From Notospermus geniculatus (taxonomy: Eukaryota; Nemertea; Pilidiophora; Heteronemertea; Lineidae), in contig NMRB01000968.1 in assembly GCA_002633025.1 (NCBI GenBank), positions 113,054-177,053 of the forward strand: a DNA stretch of 64,000 nt, in the 5' to 3' direction. The notes beneath the pieces were generated by a model. It searched no databases and had not been told where the DNA came from. It was given only the letters and a program-made list of their open reading frames with translations. The position numbers were made by a program, and so were the translations under genes. Shown piece after piece: positions 12,901 to 27,400 of the stretch (the first letter of the stretch is position 1; every line of letters begins with the position of its first letter).

Positions 12901-15900
12901 ACCCCAACCGGGGTCTTCCTCAGGCACTTTCTAGTAGAGATCCCAGAAGTGATAGAAGATTATAAGGTAGATATCAGAAGATTGACATCTGATATCTCTC
13001 CTTGAGGATGGATATACTAGTAATGAAAATTCACCTGTATGGTGTTATTCCCACCCTCAAGAAGGGCAATACCAAGCTCTACCGTCTCCACAAATATACG
13101 GTAACTGCTGTTATTGATGACGAGGTCCACGACCAGGTCTGTAGCACCTTCTTTGTCTAAATGACACTGAAAGAATCAATGGGATTTCATATCAAATGAC
13201 AATCATGGCCGTATCGGATGGAAATTAACATACATGTACCTAGAAGGAGCTGTCTGAATCCAAAAGGTGAATACCCTTCATACCTGAACTTCCGCCAATG
13301 TCATCTTGGCACGACTGACCATAATCGAGCCAGGTCCCGCAGGTGACGCTGCCTTGTTGTCCGCCTGTTTGGCCGCCCTTGAATCTGAGCCATCATCCCT
13401 GTTTCTTGGGTTTGTGTGTCCATAGTAAAGTGTCAGGAGACTCTTACGCAGAACCTCTCCCTGGAAAAAGAGAAAGATGTTAACAAAGGTACACTTAGGG
13501 TAGCAATTCATCATGTTGTCCCTTCCTACACCAGGTCTGCACACAGGACCTAGATTTTTCTTCCAATGTACAAAGCATGACAGGCCCATGAATGAACTCA
13601 TGATCAGATTAATGAGCAACTGGATTCACTGACAAATTTCCTTCATGACATAAACACAAGTCGGGTACAAATCAAAGAAATAAAATATGAGCTTTGGGAC
13701 TTCCCAAGATTGCTTCATTCTTCCAACCTTCATTCAATACAGAGAGCAAGCAGACAGTAAGATTAAGTTGTCAACCAGAAAGGAGCAGTTCAGGACCAAA
13801 AACGCAAGCTGAGGTGGGGATATCATAACCAAATTTGGACCAAATGTTTCAGAGAGGAGCTTCTTCACAACTGTCACATTTGTAACTCTCTCACTATAGT
13901 CCCTCAGAGAGGGATAAGCAATTCGGCCTGTTTGTGTACTAGAAGGCATCCAACACCATCCCCTACAACACGTAGACAACACACAATTGACATGAAGACA
14001 GAGACAAGCCTACAGAATTTGTAATACTAACGAGCGAGTTGCCTATTTCTTCTTTTTACCACACCCTTTTCCTCAGAGTAACTGAGTTCGAATCCACCTG
14101 CATTAGGTTTTTTTCCAGAGCAAAGTGTCCTAAGGCAATGGTGCATATGTTTCTTGCCTCAGTCAACTCAGCCATCAATGAGTACCAGTTTCATCCCTTA
14201 CATCATTACAGGTTACAGACACCCAGAATCTCTGGCTAAGCTCAGGCTCAACGGAATCTACCTTCCTTATATGCTAGCGGGAAACGATCAACAGCAATAC
14301 GTTCCCTAGAGAGACAACACTGACATGCAGCAATGACAGACAGTATGAAACATACACCACCTCAAGAAATTGACATGCATAAATTATCTGATGAGAAAAA
14401 ACAAAATGATTGAAAAATAAATCTCTAAGTGAGATGCTTGAGTGAGTGATAGCATGTGTTCCTTGAGAGGATACCAGAGTTTAAAGCAAATGATGGATGC
14501 GAACCTTGTTTTCATTCATAGAGACTGTTCGCCCTCCCATAAAGTCTCAAGACTAGAAACACCGCATGGACGACAGAATAGGGGAGAGAGAAATGATCAG
14601 CCATGCAAGGACAGAGCTCCATAGAGGGAGCCTCTGTAAGTGGTATCACTTTCTTCCATTTGACTTGTGACTGGCTGGTTATCTATTAGTTCATTTTTTG
14701 CAATTTGACCAGCATCCGAAAGGCATAACAAAGTTTGAATGGGGATCTACATTAAATATGACATGGAAGTGCTCTATTTAAACAAAAGTAGAACAGAAAT
14801 CGATAAAATAAATTGAAAATTCCAGCAATGTCTTAGAAATAAAGAAAAATGTAAAAAGACACTTGGCCCTAATTAATTGGCCAGAGGACACAACAAAATA
14901 TAGCAATACTTCCTTCACGCTGAGCTGATTTGAGTGAAAATTGTTTTCAAGTCTGAGAGGAAAGTTACACATCAATTTTTTTCCCTCTGTTAGAATTTCA
15001 TGCACGACAGCATCAGGGGTTTCATCCTACATAACAGATCTAGTACCCCCTACTCTCTACACACATAAATGATGACTATTTTGGAAATGGCAATTCCTCA
15101 CACTTAAAAACACACTTTCACAACAGTACAGCATGAAGACTGCAGACATACGTACATGTAAAGATGGATCGAAGAAGAGTTATATAGTCAGCGAATGATA
15201 TGCATGCAAGGGACAATCATGTCTTACCCTCTTGTGATCATCTAGTTCTTTCTTACTCATAGCTTTAAGGTCAACCTTGTTATGGGAATAATGGGATAAG
15301 GACGGAGGTTAGATGTGCTATGTCACCCCAAGCAGCCACATTTTAATACCCGTATTCTGTCAGTCCTACTCTACATTCTAATACCCATGTTCAGGCCAGT
15401 CCTCTATGACGACATCTAGTGTCTTTAGTCTTCTCTACTGGGGAAAGGTAGTGTCTTAACTTGTGATCAGTGGGAATATGGTCAAATGAAGTAACAGCCG
15501 TACACTGTACAACCAAGTACAGTCTAGAGCACAGAAAAGCTATTATTTCAATCAACTATCACCCCACGGATCACTGATGCATGAGTAACCCCATGGGTCA
15601 CTGATTCATGAGTACGGTTAGTTTTCATGGCATCCATGTACCCAGTACTGGTAGGGACGAATTTTGCATCACGTGTATGGCATACAGACAAACAGTAGTA
15701 CATGTATTCTAGCGATAAAATCATATGTTTAGGTTGTTTTCAGCTCTGGATATTATATCATAAACAATGGTTATGGCTGCCCAAATGACAATATGAAAAC
15801 AAAACAGGCTTTTACAAGACTTAGTAAAATGGTGCTTAGTAATTAAATACTACTAAGGGTGACATAAATCATGTGTGAATCATAAAAATTGTGCACTTTA

Positions 15901-18900
15901 AACTCAAAGCCATGTGGTGCCATGGAAATGTCATACATTTTGAAATGCAATACATTTTGAAATGCAAAATGAACCATGACAGTGTAACTTGCATGAAATT
16001 GAATGTTTGGTGGACAAAGATGAAATGAAATCAGAAACTTTATTCTAAGTGAAAATAAGCCGTGTGAGCCTGCATCCCGACTCCAGTAGCCAAGGCCCAG
16101 CCCATAGCTGCACTAAAGATGAGTTACAAGTCCCTATTTATTCGCTAGAACTGCATGCCCAAAGCAGAGACATTCTCAAGGAAAGCATGGTGACTATACG
16201 TTTATGAACAAAGCAACGAGACACCATGCCAACAGACTCCATGTCAAGCAGACGTCTCCAGTTTCGACCTGACGGAGGACAGAAGTAGCATTAGCAGACA
16301 CCATCACTCCACTCACAGCGACGCCACACGGCAGAATTGGAAACCACGTTCACTCTGGCACGATATCCCAGTCACCAACAATCCATGACTTCCCACTGTA
16401 CCCAACATTTTACGTGAAGAGATATTCATTTGGGACAAAAAAATGAAGAATATGCCATAAAAAAACTTGTAAATCATAAAGCAGACGCAATCATTGTTAT
16501 TGTTTTGAACACATTCTACCCCACCATTACCCCATGGAAAATGTTGCACACAATCGTCGTTTTATACAGAAACTACCCGCCCTCCATTACCACCCCCAGC
16601 AACAAGAATCCATCCCCTGATGACTTACCTTCTCTCCATACTCAATATCAACTGTCATCATCTCCTTCAGGGTCTGTAGCACCTTGATACACAACTTCTC
16701 TTCCTTTTCCTCGAGCAGTCGCTCTGTGTGCTTGATTAACCTGAAACAACAAATTACAGTAACAGTACCAAGTAGTCAGCTCAGTCTTTTCTGAAATCTA
16801 GTGTGGAAAAGTGCCAACCTGAAGAAGACCACGGTTGGGGTCAAAAATTTGGAAATACTCTGGAAATGGACTTTATATACATTATCATATTGTGTGTCGA
16901 TTTTTGTGCTCGCCTTCTCTTTGGAGTACCAAGTAAACAGTATCAGAACTCATGGTACCGCAAGAAAGGCCTTCTTCAGCTCATTCAAACGAATACCTAT
17001 CGAGGTCTGTGAATCATTTCAATGATTTTCTACCCCAAGCAATGTCTGCAGTGGCCCTGGATGTCCATTTCAACAGTCAGATTAGGGCTTCAACTGACAA
17101 ACCAACCCACCTTGATATAAACCCTCCACTCTCACATTTCCTCCTGGCCTCAGTGTCCACAGGGAAGAGCAACTCGGGTCTGTGTAAGACATCAACCAAG
17201 ACAGACAACTCGGCCTGCACGAGGGGCTTCAGCTGATCCTCTAGCAGGGAAACAATGTCCTGGAAGGGTGCAAAAGATAGGAGAGGGTAGAATTCGAGAT
17301 GTTTTTCACCTGCCAAGATGTCTATTGGTCTGTGCTCCAGCTTCACATGCCAAAAATCGAGAGATTTCTAGTGACGGACACAAAATGATTTTTCTTCTCC
17401 AAAATGTTATCCTTTTGTGAAGCCAAACACCAACCTGCAGACCTTCAATGATACTCCTGTAGTCACGGGAGATGACCATCATGGAATCACGCCGACTCGA
17501 TCGAGCACTAAGCCATGCCCGCGTATGCTTCATCACGATCTGAGACTTGTTAAAAAGTGTGTTCACTTGGCTGTCCAGATCCACCGGGATGGCAATTCCT
17601 CGATTCTTTGCTGCAGGAAAAGCAAACGACTCATTATTTCCAAGAGAACTACCACAGTAGAAGGGTCAGAGCAAAGCAGACGTGAATTTTCTTGACTTTG
17701 CAGAAATTGAAAGTCATTTGGCAGGGAGATAAACAATGTCTCTTACCTATGTTAGAGAGTGTCTTGATGCAGTCTTCCACATGAAACTTCTGCTGCCCAG
17801 TCAGCCAGGGACAGTGAGAAACACGGAAAGCACCTTGAAGGAGCCGAACAAACACAGGCTGCCGGGTCTGAAATTTAATGGAGGATGGATGTGATTGAAA
17901 AGGAAATGAAGTAGCAACCTCCGCTTACACGACTTATACATCGGTATGCACTCAAATCTCAGTTCTCGAGTAAATTTGAACAGAATGTAGGTCAGTCTGA
18001 CCTACATTCTCGGGTCAAGTCCTTCACCTACCTGAACAGTGGTACTTTGATCAGAGAAAGGTGAACTGAAGAACATTGTTATGATGTTCATTATTGTGAC
18101 TGTGACGTAGTTCTCCAGAACTAGATCGGCATGTCGTCTGTCATGGGTTGCATTACAAACCTAAAAGACAACAACTATATGGTATTAAAATTTTTCCAAT
18201 AATTGTATCAAAGTTAGAGGGAGTCAAGCAAGAAAGCACGAATTTTAGTATCACAGTTGAACAAGCAGGCTTAGAAATAGGTTTTGCCAGCCAACCCACA
18301 TGATCCCCAAGGAAACCATAATCAGCAATACATTATGCACTGCCAGATGTACAGCCCACGTGCATGTCCATTTCGGACTGTATGACATGCAGTGCAAGTG
18401 CTTTAATCAACCTCAAATTATGTAATACATCAGAAAATCATCTCTCACAGCACTTTTGCTCCCCCTTTGCTTACCGTAGCCATGTCAACCAAGAAATTTT
18501 CAAAGAGTGTCCACATGTGGTTACTTGTGTAAATCTCTTTCATCTCAACCTCTGTGTCCACATAGCAGTGGTTCAAGAAGTTGATGTATGCCTCTTTCAC
18601 CTGGAAGTGAATGTGAAAATTGAGAAGTGAAATCGACATGCTAAAGGCCAAATTCCAGCATCACAGAAGGTTGGAAAATATGTTGTCAGCCTGTCCGCCA
18701 TGTCTCGAACTCCATCATCTCACCTCGGGTAGACAGTCAGGATGCGTAACGACCCTCACAATATCATCCAATGGCAACAGGGAGTGACATTTGATCTCTG
18801 TATAGACGTTCTTCCCCTCCGTACAGCAGGCAAGGAGCTTGACCAGGTTGATGTGATACATGAGAGGACTGCTCTCATCCATCCGGTGACGTTCTGACTG

Positions 18901-21900
18901 CATCAGTTCAATCAACGTTTGGAAGGAAGCTTTGTCGTTGTAGAAGAGCAACACCTCCTCTCCAACATTCACAAGCTGAAATGTACAAATGATGTGGTTT
19001 TCAGATAGCATTTCAGATGAAGGTATCCAGGGAGCTAAACTCTTCTAATATTCTACTCAGGTTTTGACGGATATCTTCGCACTTACCTCTGCCATGACCA
19101 TGTCCTGACATTTCCGAATAAATGACCCCTCCGCTTTCACGATTGTCTGCAGGAACCGCAGGTACTGGACGTGGCGGCCATGAGTCTCGATACAATGAAC
19201 AAAATGTTGTACAACTTTCTCCGTAACCTCATTACAGAGTGGGATGTTGTCGAGGAAGATCGCACGGGCAGTTTGGGCCTCAAGAAGCTGAAAAAATATT
19301 TCATGTTAGAGGCTTGCAATCTGCTAAAGACAACTAAGAGGATCCAAATTTAGGCAATGATTGAAGACCTCCCTACGTGATCAGCTTGCAAGTCAAAGAA
19401 GCTAAGTTGAAAATAAATGAAGCAGCTTGAAGTATGAGCAGTCTTGAATTTCTTCCTACTTCTTTCATCTACATATTGTATGATATGATCCATGTTTTCT
19501 GATGGGGCATGATGAGACCAGTGGGATGCAAGATGTTCATCCACCTTAAAAATCTACTAAAACTCTTTCAAGCAGGGAGAATTTTTAAGTTATTTTTTAG
19601 GGGTTCCTAAAACTGAGGATGAAGGATGTTAAGCGAGGTTATGGAAAACATAAAATGAAAGGCACAAGGCACCAACAGTTATTTCAAATCTTTGGAATGG
19701 GAAGAGGGAGTTAACTGAAGATTGATAAACTTGTTATGCGATTAGCTTCATATCATTCAAATTGTCAGTATCCAACCTGTAAACAGAGGTATGGGTGAAA
19801 GGTAGTTATGGCGACCACAGCCAGATGGCATTAGCAGCAGTACATTTATGGACCTCTCCATACATGACAGGGGATCAAACCTGAACGTCAGAGGTAATAG
19901 GCATTGATGGTTCACTGCACTAACCACTCTGCAGGCCAATCTAAGACATTAAGCAGGTCACTGAACCACTCGCACCATCTAGCAATAGCCTTGGTATCTT
20001 GGGTTGTTGCGGGTCCCTGGCAACAAGCACAGGCCTGGGTTTTAATTAGTGCATGCATTTTCTACCCAATAGGGCCAACTCCAGGGGAAACGTACTTCAT
20101 GGCATCAAAACCAAGCTAATGTCAGTACTCTCACTCCCTACAAACAGGCACCCTAAGAAAAAATAATCGTTAAGCAACAATGGAGGGGTATTCAAACTTC
20201 TGAGGGAAAGGAATGCTAACCAATTTCAGGAAAATTGAACTTCATGCCGACAATGTCACCAGTCACCACTAGTGGGGGCGTTACTTACATCATAGAATGT
20301 AGCTATGTCTTCTGGTAGGTAAGCTTTCTAGAGAATGTTTTAGAAGGATGGAAATAAATGACTAAAGGAGACCAATAATATAGATCAAGAAAGCTTGGTG
20401 TTACCGCTGACCGAGGGCTGGGATCAAGGTACAAGTGGGCATGCAGATACGAATGTCGGGATTTAAATGTAATGCTGGAGGTGGAAAAAATCCCTTCTCC
20501 ATCACAGGAACTCCTAGTCCTTGGTCAGTTGAAGAATGAGCCAGCCTGATCAAGCGACCAGGAACTGGAGACTAAATCTATTACTTCAGAGGGAGGCACT
20601 TGTGGAACACCTTCAAGATTACCACTGACAGAAGTTACGGTAAGGTCTGATGTTAGCGTGAATTAGATCGAAACAAGGATTTTCTATCCGCCTCAAGGTA
20701 ACACAACGAGAACAAGTGATTCATTATGAATGGTGCACCCTGATATCTCTTTAGTACAAGAAATCTTACGCATAACTTAAGGCGGAAACCATTGATGTCC
20801 TTCAGGAGCCACATAGACATCTGCTTAAGCAGAGGCATACCGGTACTTCTCTCTCTCTTTGTTTGTTTCTTTGTAGGCACGGGGTTAGACTGAGAAATCA
20901 CGCCCCCCTGACCCTACGGATTGACGGACAACAAAATCAACATTTGTTCCACATTCACTAACACACTGAATCCACTGCTGAGCAGCAAGTATGGCATAGC
21001 TCTATAGACAATTTTGGGTGAATTCAGAACAGCAGAGTAAAACACTCCACAACATGAAGAATGGGTCTGACAGAGATCGAACCTGGGACCTTAGGATGCC
21101 ACAGGTGCTGCTGTTTCCACTGCACCACTCTGACAGTAAATCATAGACAATACATAAAGAGCTGACCTACTTCTGAAGAAAATAAATTGAACTGCAGCAC
21201 CAATATATATCTGGAGAAAGGTACCGGAGCGAGACTTAGAGAAAGCTATAAGGTACTTTTTTTACATAAAGCCAAAAGGAAAACTTAGTTAAGTATCCTA
21301 CAATTTACACCACACAAACCAATTTTAACCTGACACAGTTCTACTTACCCCAGGAGTTAGAAACAGATGAAGCGACTTGTGAAGCAGTGATTGGTTACTA
21401 TGGTTACCGAGGCAGAAACTTTGTAGGAACTCATGGGCCAGTCTCATGACTTCGTGCATACGTGTGTCAGTTGACTGGAAAGACAAAGTCAGTAGATAAG
21501 GCACGAATTTGGATAGAACGCAGGAATTCTGCAGATAGTCCAGCCCTAATTGCACACTTTTTGCCCACGCAATCTGAGTTTACCAACATAAAACTTCTCA
21601 ATGATATTACGCTCATTCCTGGCACTAATGTGCAAAATGGACAATAATCACAAGTTCAACAGGTCTCTTCTGAGGACAACATTACCGATAGACAGTCATG
21701 GATTCCAGCTTACCTTCTCATAAGGTATCTGCAACAGTTCCAGCACCACGCTATGAGCACCCATATTTCTGAGAAGACGTTGTTCGTGTTTCCTTGCTTT
21801 CTTACCAGCAGCCGTCTCCTGAACACACAACCTTGTCAAACGCAACAGAATCTGAAGAGGAAAATCACAGTTGAGCCCTTCCAAATTCCTCTCAACAACA

Positions 21901-24385
21901 AGCAAGGATACATGACAACAAAGCTGATGCCCAGTTGAGGATGATTGATGCCATCCAGGGGAATATGAAGCTTCAAAACTGACATCACACTGATATTAGA
22001 TACAGAGTAGGGATGGCAGGGATTGTAAAAGTGAATCATGTACCATCCAGACATGCCTCAGGATATGAACAAGAGGAGTATGGTGATAACTCACAAATAT
22101 GTACATGTACCGGGTAACGCCAGGTTTCAACTGTTAAAGCATCAATTCAAATGCAAAACAATTGCATGTAAATGCAATTGTATTGAATTACATGTATTAC
22201 AGTGACACACACAAAACATTTAAATCCACAAGGCTGACCTAAAATAATGACCAAACATATTATTATATACATGTACCGGTAATCAAAAATATATCTATTT
22301 TTAATATCTATTTCTGATGTAATGCACTGCTCATCTTGCACACCTACTGGTTCCTACCTCTTTAATCATTTTGTAATTCCGCGAAGCGTTTGGATCTATG
22401 GCCGGTCCAATATCAAGGTCAATTGCCGACCCTTGCTCGCCGATGCTGCCCTGTAATGGGTATGGTCAGAATAACAACTCAGCTTAATGCACCACATACA
22501 TTTCACGTTGCTTTAGAAACAGATCATGCAGCATAGATTCCAAGCATTCAGAATACGCAGCCCTTATTCAGTACCAGAGAAAGAAGTTTTAGAAACAGAT
22601 GGCATTACACATTCAGTATGAAAATAGTGCCAATGGCACTGTGCCCGCTTGGCTTGACAGCACAGTGGTACTGGCAGATATCATCAGCAATCCCACTTAA
22701 GCCATATCTAAGTACAAACATGCCATGGCGACCATACTGGATGTCCGATCAGGCCAAAACCTTACATGCACATAGGTCATCTCGAGAGAGCCACATTCAC
22801 ATAGCACATTTGAGCACTCTGGGTCAAGTCATTCCCGAGTTATAGCACTTTAATGATTTTCATGTTATGCCACCTGGCAGCCATATTGGAAATCAAACCA
22901 GGCCAAAATTTGACATGCACTTAAAGGTCATCCAGAGGGAGCTAAATATCAAGTTTGAGCACTCTGGGTCAAGCCGTTCCNTTTCACGTTGCTTTAGAAA
23001 CAGATCATGCAGCATAGATTCCAAGCATTCAGAATACGCAGCCCTTATTCAGCACCAGAGAAAGAAGTTTTAGAAACAGATGGCATTACACATTCAGTAT
23101 GAAAATCAAGAAGGTCATGATCCTATTCTACACCTCTTTGATACATTCAGATGAAGGTGCACCATACCAATGTTTGTGGCTTCTTTTTATCCTTATCTTT
23201 GTCTTTGTCCTTCTTCTTCCCATCACCCTGCGAACAAAGACAAACACGTGACAGTCACCAAGAGAGACAAGCAGCTGGCAGTCACAGGCAGCAGAATCTT
23301 GTACGCAGCAGAGCTGAGAGTGTAGCAGTCACTGACAGCAGAGCTGAGAGTGTTGCAGACACTGACAGCAGAGCTGAGTGTGGCAGTCACTGACAGCAGA
23401 GCTGAGTGTGGCAGTCGAGCTGAGTGTGGCAGTCACTGGCAGCAGAGCTGAGAGTGAAGCAGTCCCTGACAACAGAGCTGAGAGTGTGGCAGTCACTGGC
23501 AGCAGAGCTGAGTGTGTAGCAGTCACTGACAGCAGTAACATAGTGACATAGTGGCTAGAAGAGACATGCACATGACAAGAGCCAAGAGACAAAGGTGTGT
23601 TAAAGTACTCTCTGGCAGCCACCAAGAGACGCCTACACATCACAGTCATTATCAACAGCAGTAGCAATTCAGACATGCAATCACATGCTGTCGCAAGGTC
23701 ATACCAGAGAAACAAAATAGTGCTATACCGATAGACAATGATAACAGAGCTATTAGAGAATCCATGCAAACATGCAAGGTCTATTAGAAGTCTAGAAAAG
23801 AGCTACTAGGAATCTAGAAAGCACATTCAAGCTATTAGAGGCCAATCCAAAAACCTATTAGAAATGTACACAAAGGAACATGCATATGAGTGAAGAGATA
23901 GGAGACTCTAGATATCCAAACACAAAACAGATACTTGAAGTGTAGATAAACGCATGGCAGATATCCCATTAGACGAAAACACAGGAGCTGTCGTCTGTGT
24001 ACAAGAACATGGCCACAATAAACATAATCGACAATACCCAAGTGCAAATTCACCTTGAAAACCACAAACCTACCTTTCCCCCTTCATCGCCACCATCTCC
24101 TTTCTTCTTCTTCTTACTGCCTCCCTCCCCACCACTACTCTTGTACACCCAAAGTTCGGACTTCTCAACGCGTGACCGCAAGTCATCCAAGTCGGCTTTG
24201 ATCTGCTTGTAATTCTCAACGTCACTCGATGAAACCAACAGCTGAACCTGCAAGAGAAGTCAACATTGGTGAGGGCCTTCCTGGGTGATAGGTAAAGACT
24301 ATGGTATGACACACCTCGAAGGAACATAGATTACTAAAACCCCGTCCAGTTGTGAACAGCAAAATCCCAGGGCCGTATCTAGTGG

Positions 24386-24418
<33 letters not shown>

Positions 24419-27400
24419 NNNNNNNNNNNNNNNNNNCCCCCCCCCCCCCCCCCCCCCCCGCACCAAAAATCTAAATACGGCCCTGATGTGTCATTGCCGA
24501 CATTCTCCAACTGACCTGTTTGAATGCCTGAAGGACCTCATGACGTTGACTGAAGTGACGGAAGAGGAGTTGTAGGGCACCGGACACCAGCGGTGGGTAA
24601 TTGTGCATGACTAGATTGAGAAGGACTCGCAGAAACATACGGCCGCCCTGACCATCCAGGTCAAGCTCTCGGTTTTCTTTGCTGGAAGACAGAAGAGTGA
24701 AACCTTGTGAGCAAGGACAATTTCTCATTGTGTACAGAGTGCCAGCTTGCAGCATATTTCTTTTCAGAAGACTAGCCTCATTTTTATGAAGTACGCGGTA
24801 TAAAATGATCAAACTGCCTACTCACCTTCCCCCAAAGATGTTCTCTGCTTGAGCACCAATACTTTCTAAATCCAACCCTGAAACAGAAGACAATTCCTTT
24901 TCAACAACTGCAGAAAATACCAACCCGACTGAGAGGAATTACGCCTGGCAGTTTCAAGTTTTCTTATGAACTGACAGTACACTTGCATCAAATTACTCTA
25001 ACGATCAGCAGTAGCCGACCCCATGTTATTCTGATGACCAAGGGGTTGACCCCAAGCATCTAGGCAGAGGCCCTCATTTTTAAGTTTGTCACAATTCAGT
25101 ACATTTTTGACTCCAACCACTGTATTCAGGACAAACTGCCCCGATACGCCATTAAAAGAGATGAATTAAAGTTAATGAAGAATAGAAAAGGAAAGTGACT
25201 TTCAAAAGTTTTCTCAGGACAGGGGTGATAGAAAAGGATTTGTGGGAATGGTCCATGCATTTACCGCACTTGCACTGGTACTGGTATACTGGTACTGACT
25301 TATTTTTGCTCTTGCAACTGACCGATACCCACTACAGCATTTGAACAGGGCACATTATCACAAAACCGCCACTGTCAACATTGTGTCTACACACAACAAG
25401 ATGGGGTGTCAAGTCATGGCTTCTCGACTGCTGCCCATTTTTCACCTTTCATGGTGTTAACCAGTCCACAAAGACAAATATCCTCCAATGGAATGACTGA
25501 AGTGATGTCACCCATGACATTACACGAAACAAAACAAATTGTGCAGGCATATAACTGATGAGCAGAATGGATACGATGAAGACCTCAGCTTTCATAACAC
25601 CTTATTTTGAGGGGACAACACTTAGAAAAAAAGATCTTCCAATGCTACTTCTACAACATCAATGAACTAAATTCTCTAAAATGCTCTAAAATGTCATTGA
25701 AATACCATAACATTTTTCTTTAAAAAAATTGAAAAAAGATGAGGAATCTTGACAGATTTTCATACAAGACAAGACCATTTCAGAAAAACTTGAAGCAAAA
25801 GAAAAAAGTCATAAAATCACTTTATGTTTTTCCTAATAAAGTGATTCTATGAGTGAAAGATTACCTATCTCCAGAGGAGCTACGTACAAATTAAAATCGA
25901 CATCAGTCAAATCAACACAACTGATAAAACACTTCTTGTTTTATTCGCATTACAACAAAATCCAGCCTCAACCTTGGACATGAAACAGCTGACTAAAATT
26001 CCTAATAGCACTTTGCACAACTAGTATTAAAGAGGAATAACTGGCCTAAACTTTGGATTCATATCGTGGTTCTAGTTCTTGGAGTTTACGGTGATGTTTC
26101 TCAAATTAGAAATCAAAATCTACTGAAAGGAAGGCAACTACCGCATACCTAGCAGCTAGAAAAAGACAAAACTATGCAACAATACTGACCATATTACACC
26201 CTCAGTCTCCCAACTGTAGCAACAGAGAGCACAACAATAGTTGAGAATGTATTTTAGATAGGGGGCAAAGTTGCAAATTTTGTTGTTCTGGCAAATGGTA
26301 GTCCCTGTACACTTCTCTAAATCACACAGTTCTGGCGTAGAGCATAGACAGGTCTTGATGGCTACAACAAAGAGCCGTTACTAGCTAGCTCCTGGTAGTA
26401 GCCATGAAGATCTATCCATTGCCCGGCCATGCCTCCTTGAACTCAGTTCACAGAAAACTGGCCCCTAGCCTTGGGCATCATGATCAACATCAATGGACTA
26501 TAGGGCTCTTTTAACACCGAACCAGCAAACAAGACTGACTTTCAGACCAGAATGACAAAGACATGAGGCCAAATATTAGCGTATGCACGTTGACCCATGA
26601 CATCATCATGGCACATCAACAAAACTAACAGACAACGTTACACACATTTTTTGTAGATAGGACACTTCAATCAATGCCAACACCACCAGGATGGGCCAGA
26701 ACTTTCAGCAGGAGTTTTACAGTTCATCTACTGAGATGAGATCCAAAAGATACCGTCGTCAAAAATTTGTGTTTGCAGGGTAGTGGAAGTTCACAGACAC
26801 TATGATGAAGAACTCGTCCATCAATTTTGAGACAAAGAAATAGTATTACGAATCAACGATCACAAAATTGCCAGCTGAGAGACTGAGGCATTAACCACAT
26901 GACCACCGTACGAATAACATCAAGAAATAAGAGACATAATCAAATCAAATTATCCACCTTCGTCCGACTGCATCATACAGTTGTCGTCAAACTGCAGTTT
27001 GAATTTCGACAGTATACTGCAGATACGATAGTCCAAGCGGACGTTGAGAAGAAACTGGAAGAAATGATGAGAAACATAGAATAAAACAGAGCGAAACAGA
27101 TCATTCCAGCAAGCCATGCCAAACCGTCAATTCTCACTCAGCAACTGGCCACAAGGTGGCGTCACGCGTAGCTGCAATGTAAGAAGCAGTAGCTGCAATG
27201 TAGGAAGCAGAAGCTGGATGAAACGCCTTTCGCATCTTGTCTTTTCCATCATAGGATGGTCACCTAGTTTTTTAGTAAAATGCATGTTAAAGCAAACGAA
27301 GAAGAAATGAAGTTGGAATAAGAAAGAGGGTTGATTTGAGCAAGAAGCCTGGCTGTTATGAAGGATGGGTTAATGAGCATGGTACTGGACAGCCGTAAAA

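Noticed and set aside
16803-17012. Plus-strand frame with a hydrophobic [17 protein letters not shown] stretch
   Set aside because: Overlaps the dispersed GACCCCAACCGTGGTC repeat and the edge of a conserved minus-strand exon. No gene context.
23329-23769. 146-codon minus-strand open frame with repeated [11 protein letters not shown] motif
   Set aside because: It is a translation of the 30-bp minisatellite, not a protein gene.
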